Assembly (NCBI RefSeq): GCF_039831995.1
Contig: NZ_JBDOIO010000003.1
Location: 3,348,001-3,412,000, forward strand
Direction of reading: 5' to 3'
DNA length: 64,000 nt
Source of the DNA: Paenibacillus pabuli
GTDB taxonomy: Bacteria > Bacillota > Bacilli > Paenibacillales > Paenibacillaceae
Each line of letters begins with the position of its first letter. Positions within the stretch are counted from its first letter, which is position 1. A program made the position numbers and the translations under genes. The notes under the pieces are model-generated. The model was not told where the DNA came from and did not search any database. It saw only the letters and a list, made by a program, of their open reading frames with translations. Positions 55,704-64,000 of this stretch are shown in pieces.

Positions 55704-56606
55704 TTAAGGACTAACGGTACCACCGTTAGCATTCAGGGTCTCACCGCTCACGTAACTGGATTCCTGGCTCGCCAGGAATACAAAGGCAGGTGCCATCTCG
55801 GCAGGTTGTCCTGCCCGGCCAAGTGGCGTATTGGAACCGAAACTAGCAAGCTTCTCGACGGGCTGTCCGCCAACCACCTGAAGCGGTGTCCATACCGGAC
55901 CTGGCGCTACAACATTCACGCGGATACCTTTGCTGCCGACCTGCTGGGCCAGTGCTTTGCTGAACGTGTTGATGGCCGCCTTCGTCGTTGCATAATCCAG
56001 CAGGATTGGTGAAGGACTGTACGCCTGAATGGACGACGTATTGATGATGGAGCTGCCTGGTTTCATATGTTTTACAGCCGCTTTGCAGAGCCAGAACATG
56101 GAGTACACATTCGTTTTGAATGTCGCATCGAATTGCTCTGTAGTCAGATCCGCAATCTGTTCCACAAACTGCTGTTTACCTGCCACGTTGGCAAGAATAT
56201 CGATCCCGCCAAGCTCCTTAACGGCAGACTCAATGAGCTGCTCACAATAGTTCTCATCCTTCAGGTCGCCGGGAATCGCCACAGCCTTACGGCCTGCTTC
56301 TTCAATCAGCTGTACCACTTCTTTGGCATCTGCTTCTTCTTCAGGAAGATAAGATAGCACAACATCCGCGCCTTCACGTGCAAAGGCAATAGCCGCCGCG
56401 CGGCCAATTCCGCTGTCTGCTCCAGTCACTACGGCTTTGCGTCCAGTCAGACGTCCGCTGCCTTTGTAGCTCTTTTCGCCTGCATCAGGCACAGGTGTCA
56501 TCTCGCGCTGAAGCCCCGGCTCTTCCTGCTGCTGTTTCCATTCTGATGTTGCCTTCGGATATTGTGTCGTCGGATCTTGTACAGTATGCTGGTCTTGATT
56601 AGCCAT
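55704..56606 (-). CDS. SDR-family oxidoreductase (YhxC/YghA-like)
   Basis: This 300-residue NAD(P)-dependent oxidoreductase has the cofactor motif TGADSGIG (61-68), SSIQAY and the catalytic Tyr205-xxx-Lys209 (YATTK). It begins with a family-specific hydrophilic stretch of about 50 residues ([20 protein letters not shown]), as in Bacillus YhdF/YhxC general-stress-type dehydrogenases. ATG 56606 has AAGGAGG eight bases upstream; a TTG two codons earlier is also in frame. Substrate unknown; no SigB promoter was convincing. Confidence 0.92.
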   Translation of the reverse strand: MANQDQHTVQDPTTQYPKATSEWKQQQEEPGLQREMTPVPDAGEKSYKGSGRLTGRKAVVTGADSGIGRAAAIAFAREGADVVLSYLPEEEADAKEVVQLIEEAGRKAVAIPGDLKDENYCEQLIESAVKELGGIDILANVAGKQQFVEQIADLTTEQFDATFKTNVYSMFWLCKAAVKHMKPGSSIINTSSIQAYSPSPILLDYATTKAAINTFSKALAQQVGSKGIRVNVVAPGPVWTPLQVVGGQPVEKLASFGSNTPLGRAGQPAEMAPAFVFLASQESSYVSGETLNANGGTVSP

Positions 56607-56950
56607 GTTCAATTCCTCCTTGGATAAATTTACACGCTATAAAAATAGAACCAATGAATTCTACACGTGTCACTACGCGGTCAGAGCAACCTTCCGATCG
56701 CTGTTATCCCCCAATTTTTTTCTATTCCTTTAGAAGGAGAAAATTAGGTGATAAAGGCGAACATTTCATTTCTTCAGGTTTTCTCTGCCCTCTACGTTAA
56801 TGTGTAGATGTGAAGTTCAATTTAGATAGAATGTGTAAATTTCAATTTATTTATAGTTGGGTTTCATAAAAGTTGCACTCTTTTCTTTGTAACCGAGATG
56901 GGTGGAATTTAAACTGGGCTTGGCCATTTCCTTATCGCAGCTGCGTACAA
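56607..56950. other. Intergenic region before the MerR gene, with a direct repeat
   Basis: AT-rich and without a gene. AATGTGTA then TTCAATTT occurs twice (56799-56806 with 56816-56823, and 56830-56837 with 56841-56848), a tandem direct repeat about 30 bases apart. Its meaning is unknown. Confidence 0.4.
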
Positions 56951-56981
56951 TTGAATCTCCAGTCACTGGAGGTTGTATAAT
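56951..56981 (+). promoter_or_regulatory. MerR-type promoter and operator of the regulator at 57001
   Basis: TTGAAT (56951-56956), a 19-base spacer and TATAAT (56976-56981). The spacer holds the perfect dyad CTCCAGT-C-ACTGGAG (56957-56971). The -10 box overlaps an ATG at 56980 that would otherwise look like the start codon. Confidence 0.85.
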
Positions 56982-57000
56982 GGATCATGAGGTGATCTTA

Positions 57001-57996
57001 TTGGATTCAAATCAGGGTTCTAATCCACATAAATATTCGATCGGTGAAGCCGCCAAAATGATTGGTTCCACCGTTAAAACCATCCGTTATTACGACGAGA
57101 TCGGACTGGTTCATCCCTCTCTGCACACGGAAGGCGGCCACCGTCTCTATACCCCCCAAGACCTGTGGCGGCTGGAGCTAATCACAACGCTTCGCTATCT
57201 GAATTTCGGCATACCAGATATTCGCAAGCTCATGTCTGGTGAACTGGGTGTCTCGCAGGCGCTGGACCTGCAGATTGAAGCGCTTGAGACCCAGATCGGT
57301 ACTCTGAATTCCATGCTCTCTATTTTGCAGCAAGCCAAGCAGCATGAAGCCGAAACTCCATTGCATGCAGATCAATCTCTCAGCTATGTGTCCAGCCTGG
57401 TGGATTCGCTTACCGCCCATGCCAAGAAACGCAAACAGTTCATCTCTGCCAAAATGGAAGAATCCCATCTTCTGGATGGACTCCCGCAGGAATGGAGAGT
57501 TTCATTCTTGCATTTCTTTGATAAATACTTGATGAAAGATACCAAAATGTCTGCCGAGCAAACGATGGCCTGGAATGAAATCCAGGAAATCATTAATGAT
57601 CCCGGCTATTTTGCCGATCTGGCCCGACTCGAACTCCCCTTCTTCACGATGGCGAACCATCCACAAGTTGAGGCGGAAGTCTGGGTGAAGAAAATGGAGG
57701 AAATCCGCGTCCGGGCCACCGAGGCATTGTCCAAGCAATGGCCGCCAGACAGTCCTGCGGTTCAGGGGATCGTGCAGGATTTTGTCATGTTGTACGCGAG
57801 TATTGAGCATACCGGAGACCCGGAGGCTTTTTTCCGAACTCAGGCTCAGTACATGCTGGACTCTGTTACGGAGCGCATCCTTCGTTTTAATAGGCTGTGT
57901 ATGGTGGTGAATCCCGAGTGGAGCGAGATCGTCGACGGGATTAACCTGCTTCAGGAAGGCATGCGGCTGCGGTTACAACAAATGGAAGAAGACTGA
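57001..57996 (+). CDS. MerR-family regulator controlling itself and the adjacent hydrolase gene (inferred)
   Basis: This 331-residue regulator has a MerR winged helix (YSIGEAAKMIGSTVKTIRYY, DEIGLVHPSLHTEGGHRLYT), a coiled-coil helix (about 80-125) and a large helical C-terminal domain of unknown ligand. TTG 57001 is chosen as start: the promoter -10 box covers ATG 56980, so mRNA begins near 56988 and the first usable site is GAGGTGATC at 56989-56997 with TTG eight bases on. The frame itself opens at 56902. The operator dyad is repeated before the convergent hydrolase gene 58023-59537. It therefore most likely autoregulates and activates that gene. Confidence 0.85.
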   Translation: MDSNQGSNPHKYSIGEAAKMIGSTVKTIRYYDEIGLVHPSLHTEGGHRLYTPQDLWRLELITTLRYLNFGIPDIRKLMSGELGVSQALDLQIEALETQIGTLNSMLSILQQAKQHEAETPLHADQSLSYVSSLVDSLTAHAKKRKQFISAKMEESHLLDGLPQEWRVSFLHFFDKYLMKDTKMSAEQTMAWNEIQEIINDPGYFADLARLELPFFTMANHPQVEAEVWVKKMEEIRVRATEALSKQWPPDSPAVQGIVQDFVMLYASIEHTGDPEAFFRTQAQYMLDSVTERILRFNRLCMVVNPEWSEIVDGINLLQEGMRLRLQQMEED

Positions 57997-58022
57997 AGTC
58001 CAGTCTCCTTCCATTTATCCGT

Positions 58023-59537
58023 TTATCCCTTTTTCAACGAATAGGATTCATGTTCTCCCACGTTACTATCCATCTGCAGCGGTTGTCCTTTCAGGTAGTG
58101 ATTAAAAAAGTCGATGGTTGTATCATTTATCAACTGTTGTGCCTCATGCGCATCTACACCCTGGGACCATTCCAGAATAGGAGATATCAAATAGAGGTCA
58201 GAGAAACTCAGATGTTTGGTGTTATTCAGCTCCATCCAGTAGTTTCCTCCTGCCGTTACCGGCTCATAGCGTGCGTATACTTCCTCATAGTATTTCTCGG
58301 CTTCCGGACGGGTCGTGCCCATGGCAGCGATCTCTTCGTCACTCATGACGCTTGTTCCTGCAACCGTTGTGTCTGCACTCATCATCAGGAACGGTTTGCC
58401 AACTCCTTCAGCAGGAATGCGTTTCTCGCCAAAAAGTACCCCATCCATATTCATGCCTGCCTTGAGGCGCGGATCATCCATCAACATCTGTACCGTCGTT
58501 GCCCCGCCAAATGAATGCCCGAACATGCCCATGTTGTCCAGATCCATGTGACCGGTAAAACGTCCGCTCGGATCATTCGCAGCCAATTTCTCCACCTCAT
58601 CCAGTACGAATTGCGCATCCTTCACCCAGGTCTCATTAAGCTTGTCCATATAACTGAATTGCAGCTGTTCGAAGCCCTCTTTGCCCTCCGATTCAAACTG
58701 AGCCACACGTCCATCCGGAAATACGGATACCAAACTGCTGTAGGTGTGATTAATGCCAACGACAATGTAACCCTGACTAACAAGCTGCTCCACCTGGAAC
58801 GTATTTTGATTTTCATAGCCATGCAGACCATGAGAGAAAAGGATCACCGGATACCTGGCCTCCGCATCCGATAACGATGCTTCCTGTATTGCATGAGTTT
58901 GGACCTGGCCCAAACTTGAGAATAACAGCTTCGGCAGCTGCAGCACTTCATTGAAGGCTGTTGCATAAACCGCTGGATCGTTTACATACGGAGCTGTTTT
59001 CCCCTTGACATCGGGATCTGTTGGATACCAGATCTGTACCATCAGCTCCCTTTGGTCTCCGGCGGTACTCGTCAGCAATTCCTCCCGGCTATTGTCCGTC
59101 CAATCATAGGAGACTGTGCCGATTCCATAAGGCCCTGTTGGTTTTTCGAACGAAAATACCGGAAATAGAAGCGGCAGGCCTACCGTAACCACTGCATACA
59201 ACAGTACCAGCAACTTTGCTGTAATGGACCGAACATGACCAGACTTTCGCGCCGTAGACGCAGATAATATAGCAGCACATTTACCTTTTTCAGAGGCCAA
59301 ACCAACACGCGTATACCGTCTTGCTTCTGTGATTACAACAACCACGGGAACCAGTGTCAGCACGTATGCCGAGATCATTGGCCAACGTATTCCCTCAACC
59401 ACACCATGGATCAACAGCAGCGCAGCCGATGTGACAAACCCTCCCCATACCCATTTCCGCGGTTTATTCCTTCCCCCAATCAACCACACCAGCATTATTA
59501 CGTTGAAAATAAGGTAAATCCATTCTACAGTCCTCAT
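58023..59537 (-). CDS. Membrane-anchored alpha/beta hydrolase (PAF-acetylhydrolase/dienelactone-hydrolase-like)
   Basis: This 504-residue protein begins with about four membrane helices (WIYLIFNVIMLVWLIGG, WGGFVTSAALLLIHGVVEG, SAYVLTLVPVVVVITEA, LLVLLYAVVTVGLPLLFPVF). An extracytoplasmic or membrane-face hydrolase domain follows, with VQIWYPTD, YPVILFSHGLHGYENQ, the nucleophile Ser342 in GMFGHSFGGATT, and a late His in KHLSFSD. PAF-acetylhydrolase-like enzymes share these marks. ATG 59537 (GAGGGGGC upstream) is used because the 19-base-spacer promoter at 59611-59641 lies within the longer frame (to 59738). It would be made when the MerR regulator is active. Substrate: an ester, perhaps a lipid or antibiotic. 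Confidence 0.85.
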   Translation of the reverse strand: MRTVEWIYLIFNVIMLVWLIGGRNKPRKWVWGGFVTSAALLLIHGVVEGIRWPMISAYVLTLVPVVVVITEARRYTRVGLASEKGKCAAILSASTARKSGHVRSITAKLLVLLYAVVTVGLPLLFPVFSFEKPTGPYGIGTVSYDWTDNSREELLTSTAGDQRELMVQIWYPTDPDVKGKTAPYVNDPAVYATAFNEVLQLPKLLFSSLGQVQTHAIQEASLSDAEARYPVILFSHGLHGYENQNTFQVEQLVSQGYIVVGINHTYSSLVSVFPDGRVAQFESEGKEGFEQLQFSYMDKLNETWVKDAQFVLDEVEKLAANDPSGRFTGHMDLDNMGMFGHSFGGATTVQMLMDDPRLKAGMNMDGVLFGEKRIPAEGVGKPFLMMSADTTVAGTSVMSDEEIAAMGTTRPEAEKYYEEVYARYEPVTAGGNYWMELNNTKHLSFSDLYLISPILEWSQGVDAHEAQQLINDTTIDFFNHYLKGQPLQMDSNVGEHESYSLKKG

Positions 59538-59610
59538 CTTGCTTATGCCCCCTCTTTTATCAGCTGCGCTTAAGTTACAAAACCATACAGCAGCAGCTTT
59601 TCTATTCGTA

Positions 59611-59641
59611 ATCATAAAACCTCCTGTAACAGGAGCTTCAA
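59611..59641 (-). promoter_or_regulatory. MerR-type promoter of the alpha/beta hydrolase gene
   Basis: On the minus strand TTGAAG (59636-59641), a 19-base spacer and TATGAT (59611-59616). The spacer holds CTCCTGT-T-ACAGGAG (59621-59635), the same dyad as before the MerR gene with W and N positions changed. Confidence 0.85.
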
Positions 59642-59683
59642 GAGGGGATTTTTCTAGAAAAAAGTAACTACTGAGAACCAATA

Positions 59684-59716
59684 AAAAAAGAGAGGGGATT
59701 CCCCTCTCTTCTTTTA
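59684..59716 (-). terminator. Terminator after the coiled-coil gene pair
   Basis: GAGAGGGG and CCCCTCTC pair around AAT on the minus strand, followed by TTTTTTTATT. It insulates the hydrolase promoter from upstream transcription. Confidence 0.88.
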
Positions 59717-59744
59717 CATATTCTAATTTCAAAATCATCGAAAA

Positions 59745-60092
59745 TTACCAGGATGTACGTGGTTTTTGAATTGAATCCGTTTCTTTTTCTATATCTGTCA
59801 TCATATCTTTAATCCGGTCCAAAGCCAGTTGAAGTTGCTTTTGATGTGCATCCAGGCGATGTGCCATCGATCGAATCTGCTCTTGTGTAGGAGGCTGCGG
59901 CGCATGGGAGATTTCAATCAATTCTTTTTCAATAGCATCTATGCCATCCAATCCTGTACCCAGCATCTCAATGCCAAACTTGGCCTTATCTGCAATATGA
60001 TCTATCTTTAAAGCCGTTTCTTTTGCTTGTTTGTTGCCCCAGCCACCCGATATGTAATTGGGCTGACCTACAGGTGGTGTATAATCGCTCAT
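59745..60092 (-). CDS. Small helical protein of unknown function, paired with 60108-60527
   Basis: This 115-residue protein begins MSDYTPPVGQPNYISGGWGN, then is almost wholly helical (KAKFGIEMLGTGLDGIDAIE, MAHRLDAHQKQLQLALDRIK). No signal peptide or membrane helix. GGGAGG precedes ATG 60092. It starts 16 bases after the coiled-coil gene and should be in one transcript. A WxG segment (GGWGN) recalls WXG-type proteins, but it is at the wrong place, so secretion by a type VII system is only a weak guess. Confidence 0.6.
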   Translation of the reverse strand: MSDYTPPVGQPNYISGGWGNKQAKETALKIDHIADKAKFGIEMLGTGLDGIDAIEKELIEISHAPQPPTQEQIRSMAHRLDAHQKQLQLALDRIKDMMTDIEKETDSIQKPRTSW

Positions 60093-60107
60093 AGAGACCT
60101 ATCCTCC

Positions 60108-60527
60108 CTATTTCTGATACTTATCGGTAATTTCATCAATCTTATCTGTCAACTTGTCGATCTCGTCCGTGAGACTATCGATTTCGTTGGTTAACTTGTC
60201 TACATCTTTAATGTTCTTCTGAACTTCGTCAATGTTGCCGCTAGTAGCTATAACTTTGGACATTACTTCTTGTGCAATCGATGTCACAAGTACTTGTACA
60301 TGATCAGGAGCATCTTGTCCAACTTGTGCGACCAATCTATCAATCAGAGGCTTGATCTGAGATAATGTCGTTGCAGCGTTTGAAAGCTCACGACCACAAG
60401 AGTTCAATTCGGAGTCAATCTTGTCCGATACACGGTCAATTTTGGATTGAGTGATCTGGTCGATTTCTCTGATGACTTTGTCGATATCATTTGACATCTC
60501 ACGTACTGCGCCTTTTCCTACTAACAT
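60108..60527 (-). CDS. Coiled-coil protein of unknown function
   Basis: This 139-residue protein is nearly all helix with long heptad patterns. The last 45 residues repeat a short unit: VDKLTNEIDSLTDEIDKL, then TDKIDEITDKYQK, with Leu/Ile and Thr/Asp in register. A single Cys is present. ATG 60527 has GGGGGAG seven bases upstream; a TTG two codons earlier is also in frame. It leads the pair with 59745-60092 and may form a bundle with it. I do not recognise the family. Confidence 0.65.
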   Translation of the reverse strand: MLVGKGAVREMSNDIDKVIREIDQITQSKIDRVSDKIDSELNSCGRELSNAATTLSQIKPLIDRLVAQVGQDAPDHVQVLVTSIAQEVMSKVIATSGNIDEVQKNIKDVDKLTNEIDSLTDEIDKLTDKIDEITDKYQK

Positions 60528-60636
60528 TAGCAAACTCCCCCAGTATGTTTACAAATTCTTCAATCCTCTTGATTATAAGGTAAGCCTGAATACTGATCAA
60601 TAAATTAAGTTGTTATTTCGACTCATTTTTACAAAA

Positions 60637-60706
60637 AAAACAAAAAATGCACCCTTGAATGACACCGAATCTCTGAAGATTCTCCGATGTATTCAAGAAA
60701 TGCATT
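60637..60706 (-). terminator. Terminator after amino-acid permease gene
   Basis: AAAATGCA/TGCATTTT, TTGAAT/ATTCAA and CCGAATCT/AGATTC-type arms form a long stacked hairpin. A long T-run (TTTTTTTG) follows on the minus strand. Confidence 0.75.
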
Positions 60707-60752
60707 TTGGGCATCCGCTGAACAATCAACTTACGGTTGTATCATATGAAGT

Positions 60753-62132
60753 TTACTGATCTTCTCCGCCATCTACACGCTGTTTTTTTCCAACACCGAA
60801 TATGAAATATCCGATCACCACGATGGCCATAAAGGTCGCACCTACAATCAGGGGCAAGCGTGTATCCGGGTTAAACGCCATCCCGATGATAACGAGGATC
60901 AGATACACAATAATAATGTAGTTGCTGATGGGGAACCATTTGGACTTGAAGTTGTGTTCACCCATCTCTTTACCCCAGCGCTTTCTGAACCGGAACTGGC
61001 TGAAGGCCAGTGCGAACCATGGCACCATCCCCGGAAGAACACTTGCACTGTAGATATACAGGAACAGTTTGGAATTCGGCATCAGGTAGTTCAATATTAC
61101 ACCGATCAGCAACAGGGAGATCGTAATAACGATGCTGTTGCGTGGAACCCCGCCTTTGGACAGCTTTTTGAAAAAGGCAGGTGCCTGTCCATTCTCCGCA
61201 AGCGTGTATAACATACGTCCCGCACTGTAAATTCCACTGTTACATCCTGACATTGCCGCCGTGAGCACCACGAAGTTGATAATGCCCGCAGCAGCCACGA
61301 TACCGACCTTGGCAAATGTGAGTACAAACGGGCTTCCCGTCTGTCCCACTTCATTCCAGGGGTACAGTGTCACGATGACAAAGATGGCCCCTACATAAAA
61401 GATAAGAATACGCCATACAATATTTTTGATGGCTTTACGCAGTGTTTGCTTCGGATTCTCCGCTTCCCCGGCCGTAATGCCGACCATTTCCACGCCCTGA
61501 TAGGCTGCCGTCACAATACATAGAGCAAATAAGAATCCTTTGAGCCCTCCAGGGAAAAAGCCCCCATGACTCACGAGGTTCGATAATCCGATCGGCTCCC
61601 CGCCGTTACCCAGACCGAAGAAGATTAAGCCGGTTCCGATGACGATCATGAACACAATGGCTGTTACCTTAATCATGGCAAACCAGAATTCAAACTCACC
61701 GTAATATTTAACCGCAGCCAGATTCGCCGCCGCAATAATGAGCACGCCAGCCAGTGCCGGCAGCCATTGCGGAATATCCGGAAACCAGTATCCGACATAA
61801 ATGCCGATCGCCGTAACTTCCGCCATCCCCACCGTTACCCAGAGGAACCAGTAACTCCAGGCAGTCAGGAACCCCGCAAGCGGACTGATATATTTATGAG
61901 CAAATGTGGCAAAGGATCCGGTGACAGGCTCCTGAATCAACATCTCTCCCATAATACGCATGACAAAAAAGATAATGATCCCGGCCAGCAGATAGGCCAG
62001 CAGCACCGAAGGACCTGCCCATTTGATCGTACTCGCCGATCCCATGAACAATCCAACGCCGATTGTACCCCCGAGTGCAATCAGCTCTACGTGACGGGGC
62101 TTTAGCCCTCTAGATAGTTGCTTCGATTCCAA
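60753..62132 (-). CDS. Amino-acid permease (AAT-type APC family)
   Basis: This 459-residue protein has twelve helices and APC marks: [64 protein letters not shown] and the KxxMxxxGxN-class ARM loop. It imports an amino acid with protons. The start TTG 62132 has GGGGAG six bases upstream. The nearest relatives by pattern are proline-, gamma-aminobutyrate- or lysine-type permeases; specificity is not evident. It is monocistronic. Confidence 0.9.
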   Translation of the reverse strand: MESKQLSRGLKPRHVELIALGGTIGVGLFMGSASTIKWAGPSVLLAYLLAGIIIFFVMRIMGEMLIQEPVTGSFATFAHKYISPLAGFLTAWSYWFLWVTVGMAEVTAIGIYVGYWFPDIPQWLPALAGVLIIAAANLAAVKYYGEFEFWFAMIKVTAIVFMIVIGTGLIFFGLGNGGEPIGLSNLVSHGGFFPGGLKGFLFALCIVTAAYQGVEMVGITAGEAENPKQTLRKAIKNIVWRILIFYVGAIFVIVTLYPWNEVGQTGSPFVLTFAKVGIVAAAGIINFVVLTAAMSGCNSGIYSAGRMLYTLAENGQAPAFFKKLSKGGVPRNSIVITISLLLIGVILNYLMPNSKLFLYIYSASVLPGMVPWFALAFSQFRFRKRWGKEMGEHNFKSKWFPISNYIIIVYLILVIIGMAFNPDTRLPLIVGATFMAIVVIGYFIFGVGKKQRVDGGEDQ

Positions 62133-62409
62133 ACGATTCTCCCCTTTTCTTGTTTGCAGCTTCGTGTTGTCAGATTTACATTTCCATTTTCGTGTTCACA
62201 TTAACGCAATGCAGAATTGCTTCACCAAATTGTACGAGATGTGCCGCAGAAATACAACAAGGAATGTAAGGAAGCGTTTTTATTAAGAATGTTTATCATT
62301 TTTGTATTTTAAATATAGCCGCATCGAACATGGACCTAACAAACAGGATACTGGAACAATCTTGCTACCTATCCGTATCTTCTATAAACGCTTATAGGGG
62401 AGGCACCAT

Positions 62410-62775
62410 ATGCCTGACTTGTCGCTGGTCTTATTTTTGTTCAACCTGTCTCTATTTCTTCTGCACGAAATGGATGCGATCAGGCGGTCCGAGTGGAGAT
62501 TGTTTATCGTGTTGAAAGAGATGGAAGACGAGAAAGCTTATAGGTATTTTACATGGGTGCACCTGCCCCTATACACCGTCATCCTCTCCCTGCTCTTCAG
62601 TTCGTATCAGACAATTACATTCTGGGTGCTGGACATCTTTTTCATCATACATACGATATTGCATTTCTTGTTTGAGAAGCACCCTCGCAATCAATTTAAA
62701 AATTCGTTCTCAAGGTCATTCATCTACCCCATGGGAATTTTTGCTTTAATCCATTTGATATTCCTAATAAACTAG
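62410..62775 (+). CDS. Small four-helix membrane protein (DUF6713-like)
   Basis: This 121-residue protein has about four helices (LSLVLFLFNLSLFLLHEMDA, FTWVHLPLYTVILSLLFSSY, FWVLDIFFIIHTILHFLFEK, SFIYPMGIFALIHLIFL). HEMDAIRRSEWRLF at the end of helix 1 and HLPLY in helix 2 look conserved. I recall this LHEMDA pattern from DUF6713, with low certainty. ATG 62410 has GGGGAGG. It is followed by DUF4003 after 33 bases, perhaps in one operon. Confidence 0.7.
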   Translation: MPDLSLVLFLFNLSLFLLHEMDAIRRSEWRLFIVLKEMEDEKAYRYFTWVHLPLYTVILSLLFSSYQTITFWVLDIFFIIHTILHFLFEKHPRNQFKNSFSRSFIYPMGIFALIHLIFLIN

Positions 62776-62808
62776 GGGTAACAACTACTCATTTCGGGAG
62801 GTCTGCAT

Positions 62809-63801
62809 ATGGAACAGCAGCACGCAGCACGAGTCGAATTATTCGTTTCCAACGTACAGTTGATCAAGAAGTCATTCAAATGGCAAAATCCGATGATGCA
62901 CCGCCTGGCGGCACTTCTCTATGCAGCCGAAAATAAAACAGCAGATGGCGAGGCCATTCGTCAGAGTCATGATCTAATGAAGCAAAATACAAACCTCTTT
63001 TCCGTATTCAGAGGCAATTCGGCCATCAGTATTGCCGCCATGCTCTCCCTTACCACGGATCAGGAGTCGAAGATGGCGGATACCCTACATGTCTACGATC
63101 TGATGAAACAGATCAAGTTTCGCACTTCCGATTTCCTGGCCGCTGCTGCCTATCAGATTGCTGCCCAGGCAACGCCTGACCAGTTTCAGTACACGGTGGA
63201 GCGTGCCAAGGCTTTTTACGATCAGATGAAAGCAAAACACCGCTTCCTGACCGGGCAGGATGACTATATTTTTGCAGCCATGCTGGCTCTCTCCGATCTG
63301 GATGTGGAATCCGGTGTGGCCCGCTTGGAGCAGCTCTACCGTGAACTGAAGCCAGAATTCTCCCCTGGCAACAGTGTGCAGGCATTAACCCAGGTACTGG
63401 TCCTTGGAGACGACAATCCTGAATCAAGCGCGCGTGTATTGGCGTTACAGGAGGCGTTCCGTAAACGCAGCATCCGCTTGGATAAAACGTATACCCTATC
63501 CTCCCTCGGAGTGCTCTCTCTGCTGCCTGTAAACCAAGACACACTGGTGGATCAGGTCCAAGAAACGGTTGACTGGCTGCGCGAGCAAAAGGGCTTCGGG
63601 GCATGGTCGATCACCAAACAAGAACTGCTTCTATTCTCATCGGCCCTCGTGGCTGTTCAGCATGTTGAGAATCTGCGAAGCGGCGTGCTGACCACGACAC
63701 TCTCTACCAGCATCACCAACATTATCATCGCACAGCAGGCCGCCATGGCCTCCGCTGCCGCGGCATCGGCTGCTGCTGCCGCTTCATCTTCTTCAAGCTG
63801 A
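62809..63801 (+). CDS. DUF4003-family protein
   Basis: This 330-residue soluble helical protein has the DUF4003 pattern: FKWQNPMMHRLAALLYAAEN, RGNSAISIAAMLSL, TSDFLAAAAYQIAAQATPDQ, FLTGQDDYIFAAMLALSD and GFGAWSITKQELLLFSSALV. The last 25 residues are an almost pure Ala/Ser tail. Such proteins are frequent in Bacillota; function unknown. GGGAGG precedes ATG 62809. The terminator at 63830 follows. Confidence 0.9.
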   Translation: MEQQHAARVELFVSNVQLIKKSFKWQNPMMHRLAALLYAAENKTADGEAIRQSHDLMKQNTNLFSVFRGNSAISIAAMLSLTTDQESKMADTLHVYDLMKQIKFRTSDFLAAAAYQIAAQATPDQFQYTVERAKAFYDQMKAKHRFLTGQDDYIFAAMLALSDLDVESGVARLEQLYRELKPEFSPGNSVQALTQVLVLGDDNPESSARVLALQEAFRKRSIRLDKTYTLSSLGVLSLLPVNQDTLVDQVQETVDWLREQKGFGAWSITKQELLLFSSALVAVQHVENLRSGVLTTTLSTSITNIIIAQQAAMASAAAASAAAAASSSSS

Positions 63802-63829
63802 CGTTTCCCATGGAATTTTTCATGAGAGT

Positions 63830-63863
63830 AAAGACCCCTCTGAATGATTCAGAGGGGTCTTTA
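63830..63863. terminator. Bidirectional terminator at the right edge
   Basis: AAAGACCCCTCTGAAT and ATTCAGAGGGGTCTTT form a perfect stem, ended by TTAGG on plus and TTTACTC on minus. Confidence 0.85.
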
Positions 63864-63906
63864 GGTTATTCAAAATGAGTATAGAACAATTAATCAACTT
63901 TCAAAA

Positions 63907-63999
63907 CTAGAGGATTCCCGCTTCGCGGAACTCTTCCACAAAACTGTCCAGCCAATCGTCACCATAATCCAGTGCACCCATATCACTTTCAATAAAAGC
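63907..63999 (-). CDS. C-terminal end of a gene entering from the right edge
   Basis: A minus-strand frame enters at 63999 and stops at 63907 (TAG). The visible end is acidic: AFIESDMGALDYGDDWLDSF then VEEFREAGIL. The gene begins outside the window, so no product is named. The terminator at 63830-63863 follows it, which supports a real gene. Confidence 0.55.
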   Translation of the reverse strand, partial: AFIESDMGALDYGDDWLDSFVEEFREAGIL

Positions 64000-64000
64000 A

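Noticed and set aside
63720..63801. Ala/Ser tail of the DUF4003 protein as a frameshift artefact
   Set aside because: The frame ends cleanly just before a strong terminator and the codons vary (GCC, GCT, GCA, TCT), so it reads as real coding sequence.

Overview
The window looks like chromosome of a Paenibacillus-type member of the Bacillota, with moderate GC. The evidence is a Bacillus-like gene repertoire: a deoxynucleoside kinase pair, a LicT/BglP/BglH beta-glucoside system, SLH-anchored surface protein, DUF4003 and DUF3934-like proteins. Strong AGGAGG ribosome sites, many TTG and GTG starts, and plant-polymer functions (pectate lyase, beta-glucosidase, a GH94 phosphorylase) agree. No insertion sequence, prophage, CRISPR array, rRNA or tRNA was seen.

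Layout. 1-2.1 kb (minus): ECF-type uptake of a thiamine precursor (ykoE, ykoD; runs off the left edge) behind a TPP riboswitch. 2.2-7.3 kb (minus): secreted pectate lyase, a 941-residue SLH surface protein and a radical SAM/SPASM protein. 7.4-12.8 kb (plus): a second TPP riboswitch driving thiZ-thiX-thiY (pyrimidine precursor ABC importer) and thiM-thiD-thiE (salvage and condensation to thiamine phosphate). 12.9-13.7 kb: a TipA-like MerR regulator with its own MerR-type promoter. 13.9-19.5 kb: membrane protein, dgk-dck, duplicated-domain lipoprotein, chemoreceptor. 19.7-24.2 kb: licT-bglP-bglH, with two RAT/terminator switches. 24.3-32.1 kb (minus): TetR/MFS pair, PDZ-less HtrA-like protease with a zinc-ribbon FxLYD-like partner, small basic proteins, VOC protein and a class B penicillin-binding protein. 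32.3 kb: CBS protein.

33.0-39.25 kb (plus) is the most notable block. It holds a cellulose-synthase-like GT2 with an intact PilZ domain, a membrane-anchored extracytoplasmic partner, an MBOAT acyltransferase and a DHHW (AlgX/AlgJ-like) protein. Together they look like a compact c-di-GMP-responsive machine that makes and O-acylates a beta-glucan-like polymer, comparable to the Gram-positive ccs-type cellulose loci.

39.3-44.4 kb (minus): a TPR/SMI1/unknown trio, then an ECF-sigma operon with an ABC transporter laid out like B. subtilis sigY-yxlCDEFG. 44.6-52.9 kb: unknown protein, Met/Gly-rich lipoprotein translationally coupled to a GT39-like membrane glycosyltransferase, DUF1801, YgjP-like metallopeptidase, GNAT, a GH94-like phosphorylase with catabolite-repression-type sites, and a SnoaL-like protein. 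53.1-64 kb: transglutaminase-like lipoprotein, SDR oxidoreductase, a second MerR regulator facing an alpha/beta hydrolase, a coiled-coil pair, amino-acid permease, small membrane protein, DUF4003 protein and a partial gene.

The clearest regulatory discovery is the second MerR pair. The regulator and the convergent hydrolase each have a 19-bp-spacer promoter carrying nearly the same dyad (CTCCwGTnACwGGAG). Both promoters force translation starts downstream of the longest open frame. All product calls rest on reading motifs by eye; no database search was run.
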